64,000 nt of DNA. Origin: JBGAWK01 sp044227665 (GTDB lineage Bacteria > Bacteroidota > Bacteroidia > Chitinophagales > JADIYW01). Both the position numbers and the translations under genes were made by a program. Below are positions 44,983 to 53,274 of the stretch, in pieces. The stretch's first letter is position 1. Each line of letters starts with the position of its first letter. The notes beneath the pieces were generated by a model, which was given only the letters and a program-made list of their open reading frames with translations, had not been told where the DNA came from and searched no databases. The stretch lies in contig JBGAWK010000009.1 of NCBI GenBank assembly GCA_044227665.1, positions 6,618 through 70,617 of the forward strand, written 5' to 3'.

Positions 44983-46164
44983 ATGAAAAGGAATAGCTGT
45001 CTGACAATAATTTTGATAGTTGTGACGCTCTTATTTTTTTCCTGCAATAAGAAAAAATCCTTTTCCCACAAATCCCATATATCCTATCCCCATCACCTCG
45101 CTTTCCCTAAAGAAAAAATTGACCTTTCTGAATCCGAAATGACTTATATCATCAAGGAGATAGATTCCTGCTTCGCAAAAAAAAGAGATTCCGCAGGCTT
45201 CAATGGTGCTATGTTGGTAGCCTATAAGGGCAATATCATCTATGAAAATTATTGTGGCGTAGAAGATATTACCACTCAAAAACCGCTATCAAAAAATTCC
45301 ATCTTTCAGATAGCATCTACTTCCAAAACCTTTACAGCCACAGCGATTCTATATCTATACCAGCAAGGCAAACTGAGCATCTATGATACATTGGGCAAAT
45401 ATTTCAGCAACTTCCCTTACAAAGACATAAGGATATGCGACCTCTTGTGTCATAGGTCGGGACTTCCCAATTACCTGCACTTTATCAATGACATGGGCTA
45501 TGATACGATGTCATTATTGACTAACAAAAGACTTCTGGACATCTTGTACCGCCAAAAACCTGAAATATTGGCACTCCCTAATACTAAATTCGCTTACAAC
45601 AATACCAACTACGTTCTACTAGCCCTCATTATAGAGCAAATCAGCAACTTAGATTTTAGCACATTTCTACAGAAAGCCTTTTTCAATCCTTGTAAAATGC
45701 AGCATACTTTCTTGTATCAACCACAAAAGAAATCACCCGAACATGCCACTACAGGTTATCTACATCGCAATATTGCAGATACCATTGCACCTCCCGATGG
45801 CATCTATGGCGACAAAAATATTTACAGCACCTTACACGACATGTTGCAATGGGATAGAGCCTTACGTTCAGGTCAGCTTTTACATGACTCCTTATTGACA
45901 TTAGCTTATATGCCACGTAGCTTTGAGAAAGTGGGTATCAAGAACTATGGCTATGGATGGCGACTGCTCCGGCAGCCGGACAATACCTATCTCGTGTATC
46001 ACAATGGTTGGTGGCATGGCTACACTTCTGCTTTTTACAGAAATATCCAAAAAGATATTACCATAATAGTCCTTTCCAATAAATTCTCGCGCACCACTTA
46101 TAAAGTTCAAGAAATCTGGGATGCCTTCCTTGGCAGCGGCAGTGTCGCAATGGAAGAAGACTAG
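44983..46164 (+). CDS. Serine hydrolase, class C beta-lactamase/DD-peptidase family lipoprotein
   Basis: 393 residues. Signal with lipobox LLFFSC (Cys21), so lipid-anchored in the envelope. Catalytic Ser112 and Lys115 are in STSK (SxxK motif); Tyr205 with Asn207 forms the YxN motif in FAYNNTNY; HNGWWHGY near the end takes the place of the KTG/HxG motif. The family ranges from beta-lactamases to esterases and D-amino-acid peptidases, and the substrate is unknown. Its 3' end overlaps the convergent TauE gene by four bases. Confidence 0.9.
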   Translation: MKRNSCLTIILIVVTLLFFSCNKKKSFSHKSHISYPHHLAFPKEKIDLSESEMTYIIKEIDSCFAKKRDSAGFNGAMLVAYKGNIIYENYCGVEDITTQKPLSKNSIFQIASTSKTFTATAILYLYQQGKLSIYDTLGKYFSNFPYKDIRICDLLCHRSGLPNYLHFINDMGYDTMSLLTNKRLLDILYRQKPEILALPNTKFAYNNTNYVLLALIIEQISNLDFSTFLQKAFFNPCKMQHTFLYQPQKKSPEHATTGYLHRNIADTIAPPDGIYGDKNIYSTLHDMLQWDRALRSGQLLHDSLLTLAYMPRSFEKVGIKNYGYGWRLLRQPDNTYLVYHNGWWHGYTSAFYRNIQKDITIIVLSNKFSRTTYKVQEIWDAFLGSGSVAMEED

Positions 46165-47024
46165 GCAATCACTTTATAAATATTGTAACTACTCGTAATT
46201 ACAATAAGTAACCCTACTAGCCTGAGCAATGTTTTTGGGGGTATGTATTTGATTATCATAGCGCCTATAGGTGCAGCAATCACCCCACCAACAATAAGAC
46301 CAATCACGCAAAGCCAAGCTTTTATACCTACAAAAAATATAAATACCCCAGTGCAGAAGAATGTAACAAAAAACTCCGCAGTATTTACTGTGCCGATAAT
46401 TTCTTTTGGAGAGTTGCCTTTATCTATGAGATTAGAAGTAACGATAGGGCCCCAACCTCCTCCACCTATAGCATCACAGAAGGCCCCGACAAAACCTAAC
46501 ATAGGTACATATCTGAAATTTATAAGCTTTTGAGGTCTTGTCCTAAAACTTTTCAATAATATCACCATACCTAGTATCAACAAATACGCCGATATATATG
46601 GTTTTACCACACCCCCATCGATATAGTTCGACAATAATACCGCGCCAACTACCGCTCCTATCACTCCAGTAATTACAAGCCTAATAAATAATTGCTTATC
46701 AATATTTTTCATATATAGATGAGACAACCCCGATACTCCTGTCGTAAATACCTCCGCAGTATGTACACTCGCTGATATTATAGCCTGTGGCACGCCAAAA
46801 CTTGTCAAAATCGTAGTACTCGTAACGCCATAAGCCATGCCGAGCGCACCATCAATTATCTGTGCAAGAAATCCCGCTATAGCAAAAAACAAAAATTCCT
46901 TTTCCCATCCCTCCGATAATAAATTTCCTTCCGAATATATAAACTTATAAATCATATACATAATGATGGTTAACTTTAATACCAAAATTACCCCTGCAAT
47001 GTGTTTTAGTTTTACTTTTTCCAT
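46161..47024 (-). CDS. TauE/SafE-family anion (sulfite/sulfoacetate) exporter
   Basis: 287 residues with eight or nine membrane helices. The two-fold repeat of the family is visible: GFLAQIIDGALGMAYGV (about 51-67) in the first half and GFVGAFCDAIGGGGWGP (about 177-193) in the second. Members export sulfite and organosulfonates or import related anions. Its promoter region carries paired palindromes (47037-47098), so it is probably under a specific repressor. A sulfur link fits with metY about 9 kb away, though the two are not an operon. Confidence 0.88.
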   Translation of the reverse strand: MEKVKLKHIAGVILVLKLTIIMYMIYKFIYSEGNLLSEGWEKEFLFFAIAGFLAQIIDGALGMAYGVTSTTILTSFGVPQAIISASVHTAEVFTTGVSGLSHLYMKNIDKQLFIRLVITGVIGAVVGAVLLSNYIDGGVVKPYISAYLLILGMVILLKSFRTRPQKLINFRYVPMLGFVGAFCDAIGGGGWGPIVTSNLIDKGNSPKEIIGTVNTAEFFVTFFCTGVFIFFVGIKAWLCVIGLIVGGVIAAPIGAMIIKYIPPKTLLRLVGLLIVITSSYNIYKVIA

Positions 47025-47036
47025 ATAAAAATATTA

Positions 47037-47098
47037 AGTCTATTGATTTAATAGACAAATATAGACATGAAAATAAAAGTCTATTTATTCGATAGATT
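47037..47098 (-). promoter_or_regulatory. Tandem operator-like palindromes over the TauE/SafE promoter
   Basis: Two similar inverted repeats, AGTCTAT-N7-ATAGACA (47037-47057) and AGTCTAT-N7-ATAGATT (47078-47098), have centres 41 bases apart, about four helical turns. An extra half-site ATAGACA lies at 47061-47067, ten bases after the first. They flank the -7 box at 47056-47063, as repressor sites would. The cognate regulator is not in the window. Confidence 0.55.
47056..47063 (-). promoter_or_regulatory. -7 box of the TauE/SafE gene
   Basis: Minus-strand TATATTTG, 31 bases before the ATG at 47024, embedded between the two palindromes. Confidence 0.5.
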
Positions 47099-47114
47099 AA
47101 GTAAATATTATGAA

Positions 47115-47444
47115 TTATTTCAATTTTTCATTCTGCTTATGGCGATGAGCATCTCTCAATGTTTTCTTATCTATATTTTTTTCTAATGCAGCAGTAAGAT
47201 TTATACCCGTTTGATTAGCGATACATATCAATACAAAGAGTACATCTGCCAGTTCATCCCCCAAATCTTTGTCTTTCTCCGATTCCTTGAAGGATTGTTC
47301 TCCATACTTCCTCGCCATAATACGAGCGACTTCACCCACCTCCTCAGTAAGTATAGCCATATTGGTAAGTTCACTAAAATATCTTACGCCATTATCCTGT
47401 ATCCATCTATCTATCAACTCTTGTGCTTCTGCTATAGTCATCAT
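47115..47444 (-). CDS. MazG-like nucleotide pyrophosphohydrolase
   Basis: 109 residues, a single all-alpha MazG domain. The metal-binding motif EEVGE (34-38) and ELAD (64-67) give the EExxE...ExxD pattern that holds Mg and hydrolyses NTPs or dNTPs to monophosphates. The short length and surrounding sequence match the house-cleaning type of Bacteroidota rather than E. coli MazG (two domains). It lies 90 bases upstream of the TauE gene on the same strand, with the operator region between, so it is likely a separate unit. Confidence 0.92.
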   Translation of the reverse strand: MMTIAEAQELIDRWIQDNGVRYFSELTNMAILTEEVGEVARIMARKYGEQSFKESEKDKDLGDELADVLFVLICIANQTGINLTAALEKNIDKKTLRDAHRHKQNEKLK

Positions 47445-47536
47445 CTATTTTTAGCATATAAAAATAAATGCTATTCCTATATAAAAAGCTTATGGGTTAA
47501 TTAATTCTTTTGATTATCTGCAAGCCAAAATCCTAG

Positions 47537-47544
47537 TATCTTTG
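47537..47544 (+). promoter_or_regulatory. -7 box of the cytochrome c peroxidase gene
   Basis: TATCTTTG, 18 bases before the ATG at 47563. A TTG at 47510-47512 is 24 bases upstream, slightly long. Confidence 0.5.
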
Positions 47545-47562
47545 TATATAAATACATAATTA

Positions 47563-48606
47563 ATGAAAAAGTCCATAGCCATCCTCGTACTAGTTGCATC
47601 GCTGGTAATCAGTTGCAAGAACAAAAAACAAGACAAAGAGGCTGAAGCAAGAGTGAAAGCTCTCGACGAAAAGATAGCTTTGAATGCACAGATGTTCACA
47701 CAATTAGGAGCTGCCGACACCTCCACATTAAATCCCACTTCTGATACAAAAGTTAAGCTAGGTCACATACTATATTTTGAGACTAAATTATCCAAGGTAG
47801 GCAACAATAGCTGTAACTCCTGCCACAACCTAAGTACTTTTGGCGTAGACAATGCCTCATTCTCCAAAGGCGACAATGGTGGGCTAGGGGGCAGAAACTC
47901 TCCTACCGTATTTAATGCTGCTCTTCACGGAATGCAGTTCTGGGATGGTAGAGCCCAGACTATCGAAGACCAAGCTGGTGGTCCTGTATTGAATCCAGCA
48001 GAAATGGCCATGGCTTCTGAAGATGAAGTAGTAAAAAGACTACAGTCCAATGATACTTATCAAAAATTATTCAAAGAAGCCTTCCCTAACGATGCCAATC
48101 CCGTAACATTTGCCAATATGCGTATGGCTATAGGTGCCTTTGAAAGAAAATTGACCACACCATCAAGATTTGATGCCTACTTAGGCGGCGACAAAACCAT
48201 ACTCACAGAACAAGAGAAAAGAGGATGGGTGACATTTGTAGAAACAGGCTGTACTTCATGTCATAGTGGAGCATTATTAGGAGGTACAATGTTTCAAAAA
48301 TTTGGTGTTTTTGGTGATTATTGGCCAGTAACAAAATCTGCTAAAGTGGACAACGGCAGATTTGATGTTACAAAAAATGAAGCCGATAAGTATATGTTCA
48401 AAGTACCTAGCCTGCGCAACGTAGAAAAAACATGGCCTTACTTCCACGACGGTAGTGTAAAAGATCTCAACGAGGCTATAAAAATCATGGCAAAACTACA
48501 GTTAAATAAGGATCTTACAGATGACCAAGTTGCAGATATCACTGCATTTTTGAAGACGCTTACAGCAGATATCCCTGAAGAGTATAAGACAGCTCCAAAG
48601 ATGTAA
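47563..48606 (+). CDS. Di-heme cytochrome c peroxidase, lipoprotein
   Basis: 347 residues. Signal with lipobox LVISC (Cys18). Two c-type heme sites, CNSCH (84-88) and CTSCH (230-234), with a Met in KYMFKVPSLRN as probable ligand of the high-potential heme. GRNSPTVFNAA and FWDGRAQTIEDQA are the family signatures (MauG/CcpA). It reduces hydrogen peroxide to water with electrons from the respiratory chain, in the periplasm and attached to a membrane by lipid. A strong terminator follows. Confidence 0.95.
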   Translation: MKKSIAILVLVASLVISCKNKKQDKEAEARVKALDEKIALNAQMFTQLGAADTSTLNPTSDTKVKLGHILYFETKLSKVGNNSCNSCHNLSTFGVDNASFSKGDNGGLGGRNSPTVFNAALHGMQFWDGRAQTIEDQAGGPVLNPAEMAMASEDEVVKRLQSNDTYQKLFKEAFPNDANPVTFANMRMAIGAFERKLTTPSRFDAYLGGDKTILTEQEKRGWVTFVETGCTSCHSGALLGGTMFQKFGVFGDYWPVTKSAKVDNGRFDVTKNEADKYMFKVPSLRNVEKTWPYFHDGSVKDLNEAIKIMAKLQLNKDLTDDQVADITAFLKTLTADIPEEYKTAPKM

Positions 48607-48630
48607 ATTGTAGATTCTAGTATTTCTCAC

Positions 48631-48660
48631 AAAGAAGGCTGTCAAAATTGACAGCCTTCT
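48631..48660. terminator. Bidirectional terminator between cytochrome c peroxidase and ruvB
   Basis: 14-base arms (aagaaggctgtcaa around aa, then ttgacagccttctt) flanked by A- and T-rich DNA. It abuts the ruvB stop at 48661. The core matches the terminator at 6793-6822 apart from compensating stem changes. Confidence 0.92.
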
Positions 48661-49686
48661 TTATATATCTGAAAATAAGTCCCCTGCTCTGCCGGGCATG
48701 GTCTTTCCTAAATGTTTGTATGCTTTTTCTGTAGCCTCTCTACCCCTTGGTGTTCTTTTGATATAACCCTCCTGAATCAGAAAAGGTTCATAAACCTCTT
48801 CTATGCTTCCTGCCTCTTCACCTACGGCAGTAGCAATAGTGGTAATCCCCACAGGCCCGCCGCCAAATTTTTCGATGATGGCAAAAAGTATTTGATTGTC
48901 CATCTCATCCAGCCCATGTTCGTCTATATTTAGTGCTTTGAGACTATACTGTGCCATCTCTAGATTTATAGTACCATCTCCTTTTATCTGTGCAAAATCT
49001 CTTACACGTCGCAACAAGGCATTAGCAATACGGGGTGTTCCCCTGCTGCGTTTTGCTATCTCTAGCGCACCCTTATTATCTATAGGCGTTTTAAGAATGG
49101 CGGCAGAACGTAGTATTATTTTTTTCAGTACTTCAGTAGTATAATATTCTAGTCTGAATGTGATGCCAAAACGCGAACGCATGGGAGCTGTCAGCAGTCC
49201 ACTCCGAGTAGTAGCACCCACCAAGGTGAAAGGATTAAGCGTAATCTGAATACTTCTTGCATTAGGCCCGCTATCCAGCATAATGTCTATGCGGTAGTCT
49301 TCCATGGCACTGTAGAGATATTCTTCCACAGTAGTATTGAGGCGATGTATCTCGTCAATAAACAAAACATCATTAGGCTGCAAATTAGTAAGCAATCCGG
49401 CTAAGTCCCCGGGCTTCTCCAACACCGGACCCGATGTAACTTTCATTTCCACATCCAATTCATTGGCGATGATATGGGAAAGTGTAGTCTTCCCTAGTCC
49501 GGGAGGTCCGTGAAGAAGCACATGATCCAAGGATTCCCCTCTCAATTTTGCAGCACTTATAAAAATATGCATATTTTCGATGATTTGGGGTTGTCCAGCA
49601 AACTGTTCCAACATCTGGGGACGGAGGGCACGCTCTATCTCCCTATCTGTATTAGACAACATCTCCCCTTCCGCATCTATATTCAT
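48661..49686 (-). CDS. ruvB: Holliday junction branch migration ATPase RuvB
   Basis: 341 residues from the ATG at 49686. The frame is open to 49782, but the promoter TTG-N17-TATTTTTG (49703-49730) lies within that extension, and family homology starts at the inner Met. Walker A GPPGLGKT at 60-67, Walker B DEIH at 111-114, sensor GATTRSGLL, Arg finger region in APMRSRFG, and a C-terminal winged helix ending in GYIKRTPRGR. It drives branch migration with RuvA, which is not in this window. Confidence 0.97.
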   Translation of the reverse strand: MNIDAEGEMLSNTDREIERALRPQMLEQFAGQPQIIENMHIFISAAKLRGESLDHVLLHGPPGLGKTTLSHIIANELDVEMKVTSGPVLEKPGDLAGLLTNLQPNDVLFIDEIHRLNTTVEEYLYSAMEDYRIDIMLDSGPNARSIQITLNPFTLVGATTRSGLLTAPMRSRFGITFRLEYYTTEVLKKIILRSAAILKTPIDNKGALEIAKRSRGTPRIANALLRRVRDFAQIKGDGTINLEMAQYSLKALNIDEHGLDEMDNQILFAIIEKFGGGPVGITTIATAVGEEAGSIEEVYEPFLIQEGYIKRTPRGREATEKAYKHLGKTMPGRAGDLFSDI

Positions 49687-49702
49687 ATTTTGGCGCACCT
49701 GC

Positions 49703-49730
49703 CAAAAATAGCACTTTTTTCGGCATACAA
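49703..49730 (-). promoter_or_regulatory. Promoter of ruvB
   Basis: Minus strand: TTG, 17-base spacer, TATTTTTG, 16 bases before the ATG at 49686. It decides in favour of that start. Confidence 0.55.
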
Positions 49731-49818
49731 CACCCCCATATTCAAATAGTAAGCACATAGCTATAACCACCCCTTTATCCACAAAAAATTCTCATAAGGA
49801 ATTATTAATATTTCCAAT

Positions 49819-49848
49819 TTGTGATATATCAAAAAAATTATATCTTTG
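49819..49848 (+). promoter_or_regulatory. Promoter of the DUF177-rpmF operon
   Basis: TTG at 49819-49821, 19-base spacer, TATCTTTG at 49841-49848; ATG 18 bases later. One of the best consensus promoters in the window. Confidence 0.75.
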
Positions 49849-49866
49849 CACTCCTAAAATTAGGGT

Positions 49867-50406
49867 ATGAGCAGTGATAAAAATATTTTTGCCATTGCCT
49901 ATATCGGGCTGAAAAAAGAAGTTCATCATTTTGAATATCAATTAGATGCCTCGTTCTTTACTAATGTAGAAAAATTGGGCATTCAAAGTGCCGACATACA
50001 TATTGCGGTATCCTTAGATAAAAGGATAGAACCTTATGTAATAGATGTTCTCATTAATGGAAGTATTACTACAGAGTGTGATAAATGCGCATCATCGGTA
50101 GATATACCTGTTATTGGCAACCACACTTTGTATGTGAAATTTTCGGGGGTAGACTCTGACGAAACATCTATAGATGATGATATACTAGTCTTACATAGAG
50201 AGGAATCCGAAATAGACTTGTACCCTTTTCTACATGACTATGTATATCTAAGCTTACCGATAAGTAAGGTATGTGAAGATCCGGGAAATACCCAATACTG
50301 CGATAAAGAAGTAGTACGTATTCTCGAACAAATGAAAAACAACAATGTGCCAGAGCAAAAAAACAACCTCTGGCAATCATTAGAGAAACTAAAAAATATT
50401 AAATAA
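49867..50406 (+). CDS. DUF177/YceD family protein
   Basis: 179 residues. The family has the conserved CxxC in TTECDKCASSV (Cys71, Cys74), followed by an acidic region (DSDETSIDDD) and, near 135-145, a second Cys pair. In bacteria and chloroplasts YceD homologues are linked to 23S rRNA maturation. The gene almost always precedes rpmF, as here (six bases apart), and the operon is driven by a strong promoter. Confidence 0.93.
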   Translation: MSSDKNIFAIAYIGLKKEVHHFEYQLDASFFTNVEKLGIQSADIHIAVSLDKRIEPYVIDVLINGSITTECDKCASSVDIPVIGNHTLYVKFSGVDSDETSIDDDILVLHREESEIDLYPFLHDYVYLSLPISKVCEDPGNTQYCDKEVVRILEQMKNNNVPEQKNNLWQSLEKLKNIK

Positions 50407-50412
50407 TTTAAT

Positions 50413-50622
50413 ATGGCACATCCTAAAAGAAGACATTCTACCACAAGGAGAGACAAAAGAAGAACACACTATAAAATGTCTGCTCCAAATGTAGTTACAT
50501 GTAAAGCTACAGGCGAACAACACCTCATGCATCATACGTATGAAGTGGAAGGCAATGTTTATTACAGAGGTAAATTATTTATCGCTGCTCCACAACAAGA
50601 AGAAGCTGAAAGCGAAGCTTAA
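50413..50622 (+). CDS. rpmF: 50S ribosomal protein L32
   Basis: 69 residues. Family start MAHPKRRHSTTRRDKRRTHY, slightly longer C-terminal acidic tail (QQEEAESEA). The zinc Cys pair of some L32 types is missing: only one Cys (VVTCKATG) remains, with HxxHH in place. A terminator follows at 50644-50671. Confidence 0.97.
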   Translation: MAHPKRRHSTTRRDKRRTHYKMSAPNVVTCKATGEQHLMHHTYEVEGNVYYRGKLFIAAPQQEEAESEA

Positions 50623-50643
50623 AAAACTTCTTAACATATTGTA

Positions 50644-50671
50644 AAATCATCCTGCCTATACAGGATGATTT
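50644..50671 (+). terminator. Terminator after rpmF
   Basis: Perfect 11-base arms (aaatcatcctg / caggatgattt) with a 6-base loop, then ATTATTTTT. Confidence 0.9.
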
Positions 50672-50708
50672 ATTATTTTTATATAACACTAATTTTAAAT
50701 ACTCAATT

Positions 50709-51263
50709 ATGGCAGATATGAGAAATGGGATGTGTATCAAATTCAATAATGATATATATTCAATAGTAGAATTTTTACATGTAAAGCCTGGCAAAGGTGC
50801 TGCTTTTATACGTACAAAATTAAAAAGCGTTACCACAGGAAAAGTTATTGACAACACCTTTCCAGTCACAGCAAAAATTGAAGAAGTGCGCGTAGAACGT
50901 CGTCCTTATCAATATCTTTATACGGAAGGAGAATATTTCATTTTCATGAACAATGACACTTTCGAACAGACAGAGATTCCCACAAAACTTATAGAGAATG
51001 CAGACCTGCTTATGGAAGGCATGAATTGCGATGTACTCATACATGCCGAGACAGAACAGCCCCTAGTTGTAAATATGCCTACATCAGTAGTTATGCAAAT
51101 TACCTATTCTGAACCTGGAGTACGGGGAGATACCGCTACTAACGCTATGAAACCTGCCATCGTAGAGTCTGGTGCACGCATCATGGTACCACTGTTTGTA
51201 AACGAAGGAGATAAAATTAAAATAAATACCACCGATAGGTCGTATATTGAGCGAGTAAAATAG
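50709..51263 (+). CDS. efp: Elongation factor P
   Basis: 184 residues, three-domain EF-P, which rescues ribosomes stalled at polyproline. KPGKG (26-30) is the loop that reaches the peptidyl-transferase centre, with Lys29 as the tip residue. C-terminal signature VRGDTATNAMKPA and VPLFVNEGDKIKINT. The tip is Lys, so modification would be of the EpmA or deoxyhypusine-like kind, or none; no modifying gene is nearby. The next gene, accB, starts five bases later. Confidence 0.97.
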   Translation: MADMRNGMCIKFNNDIYSIVEFLHVKPGKGAAFIRTKLKSVTTGKVIDNTFPVTAKIEEVRVERRPYQYLYTEGEYFIFMNNDTFEQTEIPTKLIENADLLMEGMNCDVLIHAETEQPLVVNMPTSVVMQITYSEPGVRGDTATNAMKPAIVESGARIMVPLFVNEGDKIKINTTDRSYIERVK

Positions 51264-51268
51264 TCTCC

Positions 51269-51766
51269 ATGTATAGCTTAGAAGAACTAAAAACACTCAT
51301 TGACCTCATTGAAAAATCCAATGTAGGCGAATTATTCATTGAAAATGAGTCTTTTACAGTACGAATAAGAACAAAAGACTATATATCCAAAAGCATAGTT
51401 TCACCACAGTTACAGACGACTTCGACACCTGCAACGACAGCAAGTGTAGCCCCTGTACAGAAACATGAAGAGCTTGCAGAAAAACCTGCTCCCGCCACTA
51501 CGCCTGCTCCCGCGCCAAGCTCCGAAGATTATATAGAAATAAAGTCTCCTATGATAGGCACTTTTTACAGGTCTTCATCTCCCGACAGTCCCCCCTTTGT
51601 AAAGGTAGGCGACAAAATCAAGAAAGGCGATGTTCTAGGGATGATAGAAGCCATGAAGTTGTTCAACGAAATTCATTCAGACTATGATGGCACAGTAGTA
51701 CGTGTTATAGCCGACAATGCCACCCCTGTAGAGTACGATCAGGTATTGTTATGGATACAACAATAG
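51269..51766 (+). CDS. accB: Biotin carboxyl carrier protein of acetyl-CoA carboxylase
   Basis: 165 residues. N-terminal helical part (1-40), a Pro/Ala/Thr-rich linker (about 48-86), and the biotinyl domain (about 88-165). Biotin is attached at Lys130 in IEAMKLF. It carries CO2 between biotin carboxylase and carboxyltransferase for fatty-acid synthesis. The usual neighbour accC is absent; miaB follows with a 16-base overlap instead. Confidence 0.96.
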   Translation: MYSLEELKTLIDLIEKSNVGELFIENESFTVRIRTKDYISKSIVSPQLQTTSTPATTASVAPVQKHEELAEKPAPATTPAPAPSSEDYIEIKSPMIGTFYRSSSPDSPPFVKVGDKIKKGDVLGMIEAMKLFNEIHSDYDGTVVRVIADNATPVEYDQVLLWIQQ

Positions 51767-53199
51767 GCATGGAAGATTTTACTTTAGAACTACCTAAAAA
51801 AATTATTGACGAAAGTAAGCAAGGTGTTGCACTTACTTTAGAAGCAGATAGCCAACCCATTGGTGATAAGAAATTTTACATCGAAAGTTATGGTTGCCAA
51901 ATGAACTTTAGCGATAGTGAAATTGTAGCTTCTATACTTAACCAAAATGGCTATTCCATCACTCGTGATTTCTTTGAAGCCGACCTTATCCTCATCAACA
52001 CCTGCTCTATACGAGAGAAAGCAGAACAAACCGTAAGAAAAAGGCTTACAGAATTTAATGCAGTAAAAAATCGCAAGCCCGAACTCCTCATTGGCGTCCT
52101 AGGTTGCATGGCAGAACGTCTGAAGAAAAAATTTCTGGAAGAAGAAAAAATTGTAGATATAGTAGTAGGTCCTGATGCCTACCGCTCATTACCCATGCTG
52201 TTGGTAGAAGCGGAGGCAGGACAGAAAGGCGTAAATGTCATTCTTTCTCGTGAAGAAACGTATGCCGACATCAGTCCCGTACGCCTCGACAAAAATGGCA
52301 TCACAGCCTTCGTGTCTATCATGCGTGGTTGTGACAATATGTGTTCTTTCTGTGTAGTGCCATTCACTCGAGGAAGAGAACGCAGCCGCAATCCAGAAAG
52401 TATTGTTCAGGAATGTATTGCACTATTGGAGAAAGGATATAAGGAAGTAACTCTTTTGGGGCAGAATGTAGATAGTTATAAGTGGATACCTGATGGTAGC
52501 GATGAGATAAAATTAAATTTCGCTGGATTATTGGCAAAAGTTGCAGCTATTTCACCCATACTTAGAGTAAGATTTTCTACATCCCACCCCAAAGATATCA
52601 CGGATGAAGTGCTATATACAATGGCCAAACATGATAATATTTGCAAGTATATACACTTGCCAGTACAGTCGGGCAGCAGTGCCGTATTAGACCGCATGAA
52701 TCGCACTTATGATAGAGAGCAGTATTTGGATAGAGTAAATGCCATCAAGCGTATCCTGCCTGGTTGTGGTATTTCGAGCGATATCATTGCAGGATTCTGT
52801 GGAGAGACAGATCAAGATCACAAAGATACTTTATCCATTATGGACATAGTGCGTTATGATATGTCTTATATGTTCTATTACTCCGAGCGCCCTGGTACTT
52901 TGGCGCAGCGCAAATATGTAGATGATATACCCGAAAATATCAAAAAACAAAGATTGCAAGAAATCATAGAAAAGCAGACAGCACATTCTTTGGAAAACAA
53001 CAAACAAGATATAGGTAAAACTTTTGAAGTACTTATAGAAAAAATTTCACGTCGTTCCTCAGCAGAATTTGGAGGTAGAACATCCCAAAATAAAATGGTA
53101 ATATTCCCTTGTAAGAACGCTAAGATTGGTGACTATGTAATAGTGAAAATACATGATGCTACTTCTGCAACCCTATTAGGCAATATTATCGAAGACTAA
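51751..53199 (+). CDS. miaB: tRNA-2-methylthio-N6-isopentenyladenosine synthase MiaB
   Basis: 482 residues. It adds the methylthio group at A37 of tRNAs reading UNN codons. An N-terminal UPF0004 domain has cluster Cys49, Cys85 and Cys119. The radical SAM domain has CDNMCSFC (Cys194, Cys198, Cys201), and a TRAM domain occupies about 415-482. The first ATG overlaps the accB end by 16 bases; an ATG at 51769, two bases after the accB stop, is an equal candidate (Met7). Translation is probably coupled to accB. Confidence 0.96.
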   Translation: MDTTIGMEDFTLELPKKIIDESKQGVALTLEADSQPIGDKKFYIESYGCQMNFSDSEIVASILNQNGYSITRDFFEADLILINTCSIREKAEQTVRKRLTEFNAVKNRKPELLIGVLGCMAERLKKKFLEEEKIVDIVVGPDAYRSLPMLLVEAEAGQKGVNVILSREETYADISPVRLDKNGITAFVSIMRGCDNMCSFCVVPFTRGRERSRNPESIVQECIALLEKGYKEVTLLGQNVDSYKWIPDGSDEIKLNFAGLLAKVAAISPILRVRFSTSHPKDITDEVLYTMAKHDNICKYIHLPVQSGSSAVLDRMNRTYDREQYLDRVNAIKRILPGCGISSDIIAGFCGETDQDHKDTLSIMDIVRYDMSYMFYYSERPGTLAQRKYVDDIPENIKKQRLQEIIEKQTAHSLENNKQDIGKTFEVLIEKISRRSSAEFGGRTSQNKMVIFPCKNAKIGDYVIVKIHDATSATLLGNIIED

Positions 53200-53274
53200 T
53201 TTATTCTTACTTTTCTTTAAAATACTATGCATTCTGCTAAACATTAGTAAGCAGTTTTTCGCTATTTTTACAAT

